Below the pieces are notes generated by a model that was not told where the DNA came from, ran no database searches, and saw nothing but the letters and a program-made list of their open reading frames with translations. 25,455 nt of DNA, taken from assembly GCA_000405345.1 (NCBI GenBank), contig ASPC01000022.1:1-25455 (forward strand), written 5' to 3'. Positions 1 to 6,479 of the stretch are shown piece after piece; the first letter of the stretch is position 1, and the number at the start of each line of letters is the position of its first letter. The stretch is from Atribacteria bacterium SCGC AAA255-N14. Lineage in GTDB: Bacteria; Atribacterota; JS1; SB-45; 34-128. A program made the position numbers and the translations under genes.

Positions 1-95
1 CATCCAATTAAATTTAAGAAGGTAGTCTTTCCAGCTCCCGATGGTCCCATTATAGTAACAAATTCACCTTTTTCTATTTTAAGATCATTCTCCTT
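1..95. repeat. 95-base inverted copy of 1159-1253 at the window edge
   Basis: Bases 1-95 are an exact reverse complement of 1159-1253, inside the first ABC ATPase gene. The match stops at 96, where the permease coding frame takes over. The copy carries no reading frame of its own that makes sense. Its length equals that of the inverted copy at the other end of the window, so it most likely marks a fold-back chimera or an assembly-graph overlap rather than a biological repeat. Confidence 0.93.
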
Positions 96-1084
96 ATGAG
101 GCAGCAACCATGATACTTAATGGAGAAGCAGGTCTTAGATTTATAGATGAGGATATTTATAAACAAATAACCAGTGATCCTGATATTGATAAAATTACAC
201 CCCTTCTTGCTCAGTTAGCTTATGACCTAGAAAAAATGGATGGCAAAGGTGGTTTTACTAATTATTTAGGAATCGAAAAAAGTTACATTGAACTTAAGCC
301 AAATGTTGGTTTTAAATCCGGAGGATGGTTTTCAGGAGAAAATACCGATGAGGCAATTTTAGGATACGATGCAGCAGAATCTGAACAAAAATCAGTTGGT
401 GATAAAATATCCATACCCGGAAAAGATATTACATTTACCATAGTCGGAGTTTTTAACAGGACAGCTACTCAGGAAGATGGAGTAATATTTTTGCCTTTAA
501 AAACAACTCAAAGAATATTTGATGTAGAAGGAAAATTGACAGGCATCGGCATTAAACTGAAACAAATAGAAAAGATTTCAGAATTTGAAGAGAGACTTTA
601 CCCAATTGCCAGCATTCAGGTAATAAGCATGAGCCAGGTTAAAGGGACAATTTTAAATCTGGTAAATTCAGCTAAGGTTTTGATTATGTCTGTGGCCTTT
701 ATCGCAATATTTGTAGCTATTCTTGGGGTTATTAATACTATATTAATGAGCGTCTTTGAGCGAACACAAGAAATAGGTATTATGAAAGCAATAGGAGCCT
801 CAAAATTAGATATATTTAAACTCATTTGGATAGAAACTCTTATTGTTTGTACTTTAGGCGGTATTTTTGGTTCAATTATTGCGATTATTGGTGGAAATTT
901 GGTAGAACTTTTAGTAAGAGAAGTAATGCCTTATGCCCCGAGTGGTAAATTGCTCTTAATTACTCCTGATCTTTTAGCTTATTCTTTCTTGGGAGTAATC
1001 ATTGTAGGTATAATTTCCGGATTGCTTCCGGCATTAAAGGCAGCTTCAATGAGACCCATAGAAGTAATAAGGAGTGGAGAATAA
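96..1084 (+). CDS. MacB/FtsX-type ABC transporter permease, 5'-truncated
   Basis: This is the C-terminal part of a MacB-like permease, which works with the two downstream ATPases as an exporter or mechanotransmitter at the inner membrane. The frame is open from 96; the ATG at 110 is internal, because the codons just before it read on naturally. The first about 190 residues are the extracytoplasmic MacB-PCD-like domain. Three hydrophobic segments follow, at roughly residues 185-215, 235-265 and 285-310 counted from the ATG. The FtsX-domain loop reads [15 protein letters not shown], and the C-terminus ([12 protein letters not shown]) is typical of the family. The first membrane helix and the domain start are missing, cut by the fold-back at 95/96. 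The stop overlaps the next ATG by one base. Family assignment is firm; the substrate is unknown. Confidence 0.88.
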
Positions 1085-1785
1085 TGAGAGAACATGCTTT
1101 AATAGCCGATAAACTCAAAAAAGTATATTCCTCGACTTCCCAAAAAATAGTTGCCTTGAAGGAGAATGATCTTAAAATAGAAAAAGGTGAATTTGTTACT
1201 ATAATGGGACCATCGGGAGCTGGAAAGACTACCTTCTTAAATTTAATTGGATGTTTAGATAAGCCCACCTCGGGCAAATTAAATGTTTTAGGATGTGACC
1301 CTATGGAATTTAACGAAGAACAGCTTAGCATTATTCGAGGTGAGAAAATTGGATTTGTGTTTGAGGATTTTTTCTTAATTTCCTCATTGAATGCATTAGA
1401 AAATGTTCAACTACCTCTGATTTTTGCCAGAAATTATAAAAATAATAATAAGCCAAGAGATCTCTTGAAAAGAGTAGGATTAAGTCATAGGTTAACTCAT
1501 TTCCCTAATGAGCTAAGCGGAGGAGAATTACAGCGAGTAGCAGTGGCCAGAGCTTTGGCTAATAATCCTGAGGTTCTTCTTGCGGATGAGCCAACAGGTA
1601 ATTTAGATACCAAGAATGCACAAGAACTTTTTAGTCTTTTTCGAAACCTCAATAGGGAAGAGGGTTTAACTATTGTAGTTGCCACCCATAACGTTAAATT
1701 AGGTTATTCAGCAGACAGAGTTATTCACTTGAATGATGGAAAAATAGAAAAAGACGAAAGGTTGGCAAAACAAGATGGAAGATAA
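1084..1785 (+). CDS. MacB/LolD-type ABC transporter ATPase
   Basis: This cytoplasmic ATPase subunit energises the adjacent permease. It is 233 residues long, the usual size for LolD/MacB-type nucleotide-binding domains. Walker A is GPSGAGKTT at residues 42-50, the signature is LSGGE at 144-148, Walker B is VLLADEP at 164-170 with catalytic Glu169, the D-loop is NLD at 173-175 and the switch His is His202. The Q-loop glutamine is replaced by Glu94 (FVFED), which is unusual because that residue contacts Mg-ATP and couples to the permease. It starts one base inside the permease stop codon and overlaps the next ATPase gene by 11 bases, so the three are co-translated. It may pair with the second ATPase as a heterodimer; that is inference. 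Confidence 0.92.
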   Translation: MREHALIADKLKKVYSSTSQKIVALKENDLKIEKGEFVTIMGPSGAGKTTFLNLIGCLDKPTSGKLNVLGCDPMEFNEEQLSIIRGEKIGFVFEDFFLISSLNALENVQLPLIFARNYKNNNKPRDLLKRVGLSHRLTHFPNELSGGELQRVAVARALANNPEVLLADEPTGNLDTKNAQELFSLFRNLNREEGLTIVVATHNVKLGYSADRVIHLNDGKIEKDERLAKQDGR

Positions 1786-2470
1786 AGTAATTCTGGAAGC
1801 AGAAAATTTAAAAAAATACTATAGACGTGGTTCTGAAGTTGTTAAGGCACTCGATGGAGTGGATTTAGAAATTAAAGGTGGAGAAATTGTATCAATTGTT
1901 GGTCCTTCTGGTTCAGGAAAAACCACTTTAATGAACCTGATTGGTTGTCTTGATAAGGCTACATCAGGGAGTTTAAAGATTGACGATAATAATGTTGCTT
2001 CTCTTGAGGAGATTAATTTGGTAAAAATCAGAAGGGAGAATATCGGTTTTGTTTTCCAGAGATTTTACTTAATTCCGACTTTAACTGTTAGGGAAAATTT
2101 AGAATTACCTTTAATTTTTGCCAAGAAGAGTATCAATGTGAAAAAATTATCAGTATTGTTGAAAGAAGTAGGACTTATAGGGAAAGAGAGAATTCAGATA
2201 AAATATTTATCCGGGGGGGACAAACAACGGACCGGTATCGCCCGAGCTTTGGTTAATGATCCCAAGATACTTATTGCTGATGAACCTACGGGTAAATTAG
2301 AATCTAAAGTCAGTTTACAAATTTTTGAGCTTTTTGAAAGATTAAGCGAAAAAGGTCTGGCTATATTTATTGCTACCCATGATTTGGAACTAGCCCAGGC
2401 CACTCAAAGGATAATCCATCTCCAGGATGGGAAGATTGTTCCAAAGGAGAAATCTGATCTATATTATTGA
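1775..2470 (+). CDS. Second MacB/LolD-type ABC transporter ATPase
   Basis: This 231-residue paralogue of the preceding ATPase has Walker A GPSGSGKTT at 43-51, a normal Q-loop (FVFQ, Gln95), the signature LSGGD at 145-149, Walker B ILIADEP at about 165-171 and a THD switch region. The D-loop reads KLES where NLDS is expected, so this copy departs from consensus at a different point than its neighbour. The gene overlaps the first ATPase by 11 bases. Two ATPases beside one visible permease suggest either an asymmetric heterodimer or a second permease gene lost beyond the truncated left end. Function as a transporter ATPase is clear; partner choice and substrate are not visible. Confidence 0.9.
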   Translation: MEDKVILEAENLKKYYRRGSEVVKALDGVDLEIKGGEIVSIVGPSGSGKTTLMNLIGCLDKATSGSLKIDDNNVASLEEINLVKIRRENIGFVFQRFYLIPTLTVRENLELPLIFAKKSINVKKLSVLLKEVGLIGKERIQIKYLSGGDKQRTGIARALVNDPKILIADEPTGKLESKVSLQIFELFERLSEKGLAIFIATHDLELAQATQRIIHLQDGKIVPKEKSDLYY

Positions 2471-2512
2471 TAAAAATTTATCTCAAAAAAGATAAATAAA
2501 AAGGAGAAAGTC

Positions 2513-2980
2513 ATGCCCGTTAAAAATATAATAATTTTTTTTCTGATAGGAGTTATAGTTATATTGGGAGGTATTTTGGTATTTAGTACTACCCAAAACA
2601 ATTCTTCTAATACTATCCAGAATAATGCCGGACCTCAACCAAGGATTCTAGTTTTAGAAGAAGAATGGGATTTTGGAAAGGTTACCCAAGGCGAAAAGCC
2701 CACCCATATTTTTATTGTAAAAAATGGGGGAGAAGGTGATTTAATTATTGATGGGTTAAAAGAATCTTGTGCTTGTATAGAGGCTTCAATTTCAACTACT
2801 CTCATTCAACCGGGAGAATCAGCTGAACTTAAAGTTTCCTATGATACTACTGATTATGTGGAAAAAGATGAAAAACATGTCCATATTTATTCAAATGACC
2901 CTCAGGTTCCAGATAAAAGAATTAATTTATATGTTTATGTTGAAATAGGAGAGCTTAAAGGACCTTATTTACAGGATTAA
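2513..2980 (+). CDS. Membrane-anchored DUF1573 domain protein
   Basis: The product has 155 residues. An N-terminal hydrophobic helix (about residues 5-25) and a short polar linker lead into a DUF1573 domain from about residue 45. Family hallmarks are WDFGKVTQGE, the VKNGGEGDL stretch, the SCAC cysteine pair, IQPGESAEL and YSNDPQVPDKRI. The fold is an immunoglobulin-like (ASH/PapD-like) domain displayed outside the membrane. No lipobox cysteine follows the helix, so I read it as an uncleaved anchor or a signal peptide. An AAGGAG ribosome site precedes the ATG by a few bases. It lies 42 bases after the ABC ATPase gene and may belong to the same operon, perhaps as an envelope accessory factor. 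The exact role is unknown for the family. Confidence 0.85.
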   Translation: MPVKNIIIFFLIGVIVILGGILVFSTTQNNSSNTIQNNAGPQPRILVLEEEWDFGKVTQGEKPTHIFIVKNGGEGDLIIDGLKESCACIEASISTTLIQPGESAELKVSYDTTDYVEKDEKHVHIYSNDPQVPDKRINLYVYVEIGELKGPYLQD

Positions 2981-3130
2981 ATTAAGAGAGATTGTTAGTG
3001 TAAACTTTAGTGGGGTAGTTAGAAGAAGATTAGAGAAAAAAAAGAATAGATTACATTTTTTATTTATTTAGTTTGTGATAAAATATAAATATGTCTAAGA
3101 GTAAAAAAAGAGAGAAGGAGAAAATAGAAG

Positions 3131-3463
3131 ATTATAGCAACATTTGAAGATTTTCAAAAAATTGATATTAGGGTTGGCAGAATAATTGAAGTTTTAGATT
3201 TTAAAGAAGCCAGGAATCCCTCCTATAAAATAAAGATTGATTTTGGAGAATTAGGTATAAAGTTCTCTTCTGCTCAGATAACAAAATTATACTCTAAAGA
3301 AAACTTGCTTGACCGACAGATTGTGGCGGTAGTTAATTTTCCTCCCAAAAGGATAGCCGGATTTAAATCAGAAGTTTTAATTTTAGGAGTAATGAAAGAG
3401 GATGGAGAAGTTATTCTGCTTCAAACGGAGCGGGAAGCTCCCTTAGGCTATAAAATAGGATAG
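3131..3463 (+). CDS. csaA: CsaA-like tRNA-binding domain protein with non-canonical start
   Basis: The frame opens after a TAG at 3125-3127 and encodes about 110 residues that match the CsaA/EMAP-II-type tRNA-binding OB fold: FEDFQKIDIRVGRI, SAQIT, VNFPPKRIAGFKSEVLILG and a C-terminal EAPLGYKIG. Members bind tRNA and have been called secretion chaperones. No ATG, GTG or TTG lies in frame before the conserved N-terminus. The candidates are ATT at 3131 or ATA at 3134, ten and thirteen bases after an AAGGAG at 3115-3120. A short ATG frame from 3091 runs into this region one base out of phase, so a 5' frameshift is the alternative. Domain assignment is good; the start is unresolved. Confidence 0.8.
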   Translation: MIATFEDFQKIDIRVGRIIEVLDFKEARNPSYKIKIDFGELGIKFSSAQITKLYSKENLLDRQIVAVVNFPPKRIAGFKSEVLILGVMKEDGEVILLQTEREAPLGYKIG

Positions 3464-3500
3464 AATAAGTTGAAAAACTTCAAAATTAAAGGGAATTTAA

Positions 3501-4265
3501 ATGGAGAATAGAATTGATAATGAAAAAGTCAATCGAATAGCAGAATTGATCAAAGAATCTAAATATACAGTTATTTTAACCGGAGCGGGGGTAAGCACCG
3601 GGTCGGGAATAGCAGATTTCAGGACCCCTGGTAAAGGCATCTGGGAGAAGGTAGACCCCTTTAAAGTTACCTCTATAACAGCATTTGAGGAAAACCCACA
3701 ACGTTTTTATCATTTTTATCGGCCCCGTATTGAGATGCTATCTCGAGTTTCTCCCAATCCTGCGCACAAGGCTATTGCCCGATTGGAAGAGATGGATTAT
3801 GTAAAATATCTTATCACTCAAAATATCGATAATCTCCACCAGAGGGCAGGTTCGAAGAAAATTATCGAAGTTCATGGAACTTTAAGGGAAGCTGTATGCC
3901 AAAGATGTAAGAAGATCATATCTTCGGAATTATTGATAGAAAAGCTAAACATAATTAAAGAGAAAGTCCCCTATTGTGAATGTGGTGGAGTATTTAAGCC
4001 AAATGTAGTCCTGTTTGGAGAAATGCTTCCCAACCTGGACAATGCTGTCTATGAGTCTATGCGGGCAGATTTAATGATAACTATTGGTTCATCTCTTCAG
4101 GTTAGCCCGGTGAATATGTTACCACAATATTGTTTGGATAGAGGAGGTAAATTGATTATTATTAATTTTATGTCTACCCATTTGGACTATTTAGCGGAAG
4201 TGATAGTCAAAGAAGATGTCTGTAATTTTTTACCGGCAGTTGTAGAAAATTTGAAAAGAAAGTAG
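3501..4265 (+). CDS. cobB: NAD-dependent protein deacylase, sirtuin family
   Basis: This cytoplasmic sirtuin of 254 residues removes acyl groups from lysines using NAD+. The NAD-binding loop GAGVSTGSGIADFR lies at about 28-41 and TQNIDNLHQ at 106-114. The catalytic His is His125 (EVHGT), and the zinc site is built from Cys133/Cys136 and Cys159/Cys161, spaced C-x2-C and C-x-C. The second pair is closer together than the common C-x2-C. FGEMLP at 172-177 is also typical. Length and motif order fit a bacterial or archaeal class U/III-like sirtuin. It follows the CsaA-like gene by 37 bases with only a weak ribosome site, so it may share that transcript. Targets cannot be told from the sequence. 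Confidence 0.93.
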   Translation: MENRIDNEKVNRIAELIKESKYTVILTGAGVSTGSGIADFRTPGKGIWEKVDPFKVTSITAFEENPQRFYHFYRPRIEMLSRVSPNPAHKAIARLEEMDYVKYLITQNIDNLHQRAGSKKIIEVHGTLREAVCQRCKKIISSELLIEKLNIIKEKVPYCECGGVFKPNVVLFGEMLPNLDNAVYESMRADLMITIGSSLQVSPVNMLPQYCLDRGGKLIIINFMSTHLDYLAEVIVKEDVCNFLPAVVENLKRK

Positions 4266-4317
4266 TCAGAATTGAAGTTAGAACTGCCCCTTTTTTATAT
4301 ATATTTTTATAAAAAAT

Positions 4318-4345
4318 TTGACAAAATTGCTGAAAGGGGTAAAAT
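4318..4345 (+). promoter_or_regulatory. Sigma-70-type promoter for the RRM gene
   Basis: A perfect TTGACA at 4318-4323 is followed after 16 bases by TAAAAT at 4340-4345; a TATAAT sits slightly further on at 4345-4350. No other good promoter is seen before the RRM gene, so the transcript would carry a leader of about 210 bases. Confidence 0.65.
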
Positions 4346-4400
4346 ATAATAGGAAAGTAAATATAAATGGCTGGTCCTTCTTACTTAAAAGAGATGCTAA

Positions 4401-4437
4401 AAACAATCCATTAGTCCTCTGAAAACAGAGATTGTTT
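4401..4437 (+). other. Hairpin in the RRM leader
   Basis: AAACAAT at 4401-4407 can pair with ATTGTTT at 4431-4437, and CTCTG (4417-4421) with CAGAG (4426-4430) forms an inner stem with a four-base loop. It lies in the leader between the promoter and the Shine-Dalgarno hairpin and is likely part of the folded 5' untranslated region. Confidence 0.45.
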
Positions 4438-4497
4438 ATGAGGGATCTCTTGTGTTTTAATAATGTTATCGTTAAAGAGGTTGGAATCACTATTTTG

Positions 4498-4561
4498 TTT
4501 CTACCTCCTATAAGAAACGTTATTGGACTAAAGAGAAATAATAACGAAAAGGAGGTAGGAA
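4498..4561 (+). promoter_or_regulatory. Hairpin sequestering the RRM ribosome binding site
   Basis: CTACCTCCT at 4501-4509 is perfectly complementary to AGGAGGTAG at 4550-4558, which is the ribosome binding site of the RRM gene. The helix can extend by a G-U and two A-U pairs to 4498/4561. A second stem pairs CGTTATT (4518-4524) with AATAACG (4540-4546). The whole Shine-Dalgarno is buried and the ATG lies just outside. This is the geometry of a translational switch, such as an RNA thermometer or an autoregulatory site. The pairing is seen directly; the regulatory role is inferred. Confidence 0.7.
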
Positions 4562-4563
4562 AT

Positions 4564-4824
4564 ATGGAAGGTAGTAAATTATACGTAGGAAATCTTAAGT
4601 ATTCTGTAACTAATGATCAACTAACAGAAGTGTTCTCCGCTTACGGTGAAGTTAAGAGCGTCAACATCATCGAAGGAAAAGGCTTTGGATTTGTAGAAAT
4701 GTCTTCTCCACAAGAAGCTGAAAAAGCCAAAGATGCTTTAAATAATACCGATTTCGATGGTCGTCCTTTAAAGATTGACGAAGCCCGTCCACCAAGACCA
4801 AAAAGCGAATATCGCAGATACTAA
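4564..4824 (+). CDS. Small single-RRM RNA-binding protein
   Basis: An 86-residue protein consists of one RNA recognition motif: RNP2 is KLYVGNL at 5-11 and RNP1 is KGFGFVEM at 39-46. A short proline/arginine tail (ARPPRPKSEYRRY) follows. Similar proteins (Rbp family) occur in cyanobacteria and several anaerobic bacteria, often cold-responsive. I chose the ATG at 4564 because GGAGG lies at 4551-4555 and the RRM begins right after it; an upstream in-frame ATG at 4432 would translate the structured leader and is unlikely. Aromatic residues needed for RNA stacking (Tyr7, Phe41, Phe43) are all present. The structured leader suggests the protein or temperature controls its own translation. Confidence 0.92.
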   Translation: MEGSKLYVGNLKYSVTNDQLTEVFSAYGEVKSVNIIEGKGFGFVEMSSPQEAEKAKDALNNTDFDGRPLKIDEARPPRPKSEYRRY

Positions 4825-4853
4825 TTTAGTATTTTACAGTTAATATATATAAA

Positions 4854-4874
4854 AAAAATGGGACCAGCCATTTT
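4854..4874 (+). other. Hairpin after the RRM gene, complementary to its leader
   Basis: AAAATGG (4854-4860) and CCATTTT (4868-4874) form a 7-base stem with a six-base loop 30 bases after the RRM stop. No T-tract follows, so it is a poor terminator. The strand 4861-4873 is also perfectly complementary over 13 bases to 4365-4377 near the transcript start. Confidence 0.5.
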
Positions 4875-4902
4875 AAATACATTTAAAAAATAGAATAATA
4901 TA

Positions 4903-4988
4903 ATAGGGGAGCTTGTTAAGGCTGAGAGTGTTTTTAGTAAACAGACCCTTAAAACCTGATCTGGGTAATACCAGCGGAGGGAATTAAA
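4903..4988 (+). promoter_or_regulatory. TPP riboswitch (thi box)
   Basis: The conserved core of the thiamine pyrophosphate aptamer is present: AGGGGAGC, GGCTGAGAG, ACCCTT, ACCTGATCTGGGTAAT and CCAGCGGAGGGAA, in the right order and spacing. It lies upstream of the thiamine transporter gene thiT. ACCTGATCT at 4954-4962 is perfectly complementary to AGATCAGGT at 5026-5034, part of the terminator hairpin. Ligand-free RNA can therefore form an antiterminator, and TPP binding releases the terminator. Confidence 0.95.
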
Positions 4989-5007
4989 ACATAATGTTTT
5001 GATTACA

Positions 5008-5047
5008 CCGTAGATTTTGATTAAAAGATCAGGTCTGCGGTTTTTTT
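5008..5047 (+). terminator. Intrinsic terminator of the TPP riboswitch expression platform
   Basis: CCGTAGA at 5008-5014 pairs with TCTGCGG at 5034-5040 (one G-U), with further pairing inside, and is followed directly by seven T. Its descending side overlaps the segment that can pair with the aptamer, so it is a conditional terminator controlled by TPP. Confidence 0.85.
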
Positions 5048-5086
5048 ATTTTGAATAAATTATTTTAAAAGAAAGGGAGATTAATA

Positions 5087-5641
5087 ATGAAAAGAAATCA
5101 AATAAGGATTATGACAGAGATTAGTATGGCGGTGGCATTGGCTGCTATTTTAAATTTTCTTCCTTTGTGGAGGATGCCTCAGGGAGGGTCACTTAGCCTC
5201 GAAATGCTGCCGATTTTAATTATAGCTTTGCGCTGGGGAGCTGGCCCGGGGATGATGGCTGGAGCAGTATATGGTTTAGTTCAATTAGCACTTGGCCCCT
5301 TCATTATCCATCCGGCACAATTGGTACTAGATTATCCTTTAGCTTATATGTTGGTCGGATTAGCAGGAATATTCTCAAACAAGATTAGCTTAAAGACAAA
5401 GAGTGGTACATATGGTTGGCTATTGTTAGCTGTTTTTACTGGTGGACTGGGAAGGTTTATCAGTCACTTCCTTTCTGGGGTTATATTTTTTGCTCAATAC
5501 GCTCCGGAAGGTCAAAGTCCATGGATATATTCAGCTATATATAATATTAGTTACCTTTTGCCATCACTGTTGCTAAGTTATATAATTATAATACCATTAA
5601 TAAAGATTCTGGTAATTAGTGAGAGTGAAAATCAAAAATAA
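5087..5641 (+). CDS. thiT: ECF transporter thiamine-binding S component ThiT
   Basis: This integral membrane protein of 184 residues captures thiamine and works with the shared ECF energising module encoded elsewhere. Six hydrophobic segments span the length. The signature of ThiT, LWRMPQGGSLSLEMLP at about residues 27-42, contributes to the thiamine site and is intact, as is the AQLVLDYPLAY stretch. The GGGAG ribosome site lies about ten bases before the ATG. It is the first gene after the TPP riboswitch and is followed after 12 bases by thiamine pyrophosphokinase. The pair therefore imports thiamine and converts it to the cofactor, repressed by the product. Assignment is firm from both protein and riboswitch. 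Confidence 0.95.
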   Translation: MKRNQIRIMTEISMAVALAAILNFLPLWRMPQGGSLSLEMLPILIIALRWGAGPGMMAGAVYGLVQLALGPFIIHPAQLVLDYPLAYMLVGLAGIFSNKISLKTKSGTYGWLLLAVFTGGLGRFISHFLSGVIFFAQYAPEGQSPWIYSAIYNISYLLPSLLLSYIIIIPLIKILVISESENQK

Positions 5642-5652
5642 GAGGGTAATTT

Positions 5653-6307
5653 ATGTCAACGAATAAAGCGGTTGTTGCCTTAAATGGAGAATTAAAAGGC
5701 GATAGGGAAGAATATAAAAAACTAATTAGAGAGAAAGATATATTCTTTGTTGCAGCTGATGGCGGAGCCTTGTTATTAGAGAGCATAGGCTTTTTACCCG
5801 ATGTGATTATAGGTGATCTTGATTCGCTTACCGAGGCACAATATCAACGTTATGAAAAAATGGGAGCTAAGATCATAAAATACCCTGTTGAAAAAGATGA
5901 AACTGATGGTGAATTGGCACTCCAATATTGTCGGGAAAGAGGCTTTAATAATATTATTATCATCGGCTTTGCGGGGGGGGCGATTAGATCAGCAGTTAGC
6001 CAATATTTTTCTCCTGGAATATGCTTTTAGAAATGGCATAACGGCATTTATTAAGGAACCAGGTCTGGAAATGGGGATAATAGAAAAAGAAAAGGTTTTT
6101 TTTCAAAAAATAGGTGCCGGGCTTTCTTTGATTCCCTTAGATGAAAAAGTTAGCGGAGTTACTATTACGGGTTGTAAATATTTACTCGAAGCAGGAAAAC
6201 TATTAAGATATAAAACCAGGGGAATCAGTAATATAATTGAGCAGGAAAAAGCTGTTATTACCGTTAAGAAAGGTTTATTATTGTATGTTCTGGATCAGTT
6301 TAGATAA
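5653..6307 (+). pseudogene. thiN: Thiamine pyrophosphokinase, frameshifted at a G8 tract
   Basis: Thiamine pyrophosphokinase transfers pyrophosphate from ATP to thiamine, giving TPP. Two overlapping frames together make one protein of about 217 residues, the normal length. The first frame (from ATG 5653) holds ADGGALLL, GDLDS and KDETDGELAL. The second (to 6307) holds the catalytic GGRLDQ motif and the C-terminal domain. The frame changes at eight consecutive G (5973-5980); seven G would restore a continuous protein. This could be a sequencing or amplification error, slippage-based phase variation, or a true inactivating mutation. Context, 12 bases after thiT under a TPP riboswitch, argues that a functional enzyme is expected here. 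Confidence 0.88.
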
Positions 6308-6409
6308 CTCATGACCCCAGACTCCTTAGTCATTTAGTTCACTTGTAATTTTCTTTCTAATTACCTCTACTAAAGCTTACACTAATAATAAAATGTAAAA
6401 CAAAAATGT

Positions 6410-6438
6410 TTGTAAATAAAAAAAAATAAATGTAAAAT
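6410..6438 (+). promoter_or_regulatory. Probable promoter for transketolase
   Basis: TTGTAA at 6410-6415 and TAAAAT at 6433-6438 are separated by exactly 17 bases, 42 bases before the transketolase start. The surrounding sequence is very AT-rich, so a chance match is possible. Confidence 0.4.
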
Positions 6439-6479
6439 ATTAAATATCAATATTTAGAAGAGAAGGAGGAATTTTTAAA

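Noticed and set aside
2477..2497. Terminator after the second ABC ATPase
   Set aside because: TTTATCT/AGATAAA can pair but contains a single G-C pair and no T-tract follows, so it is too weak to call.
4432..4563. N-terminal extension of the RRM protein from ATG 4432
   Set aside because: The extension covers the structured leader, has no ribosome site and no similarity to RRM proteins; a strong GGAGG serves ATG 4564.
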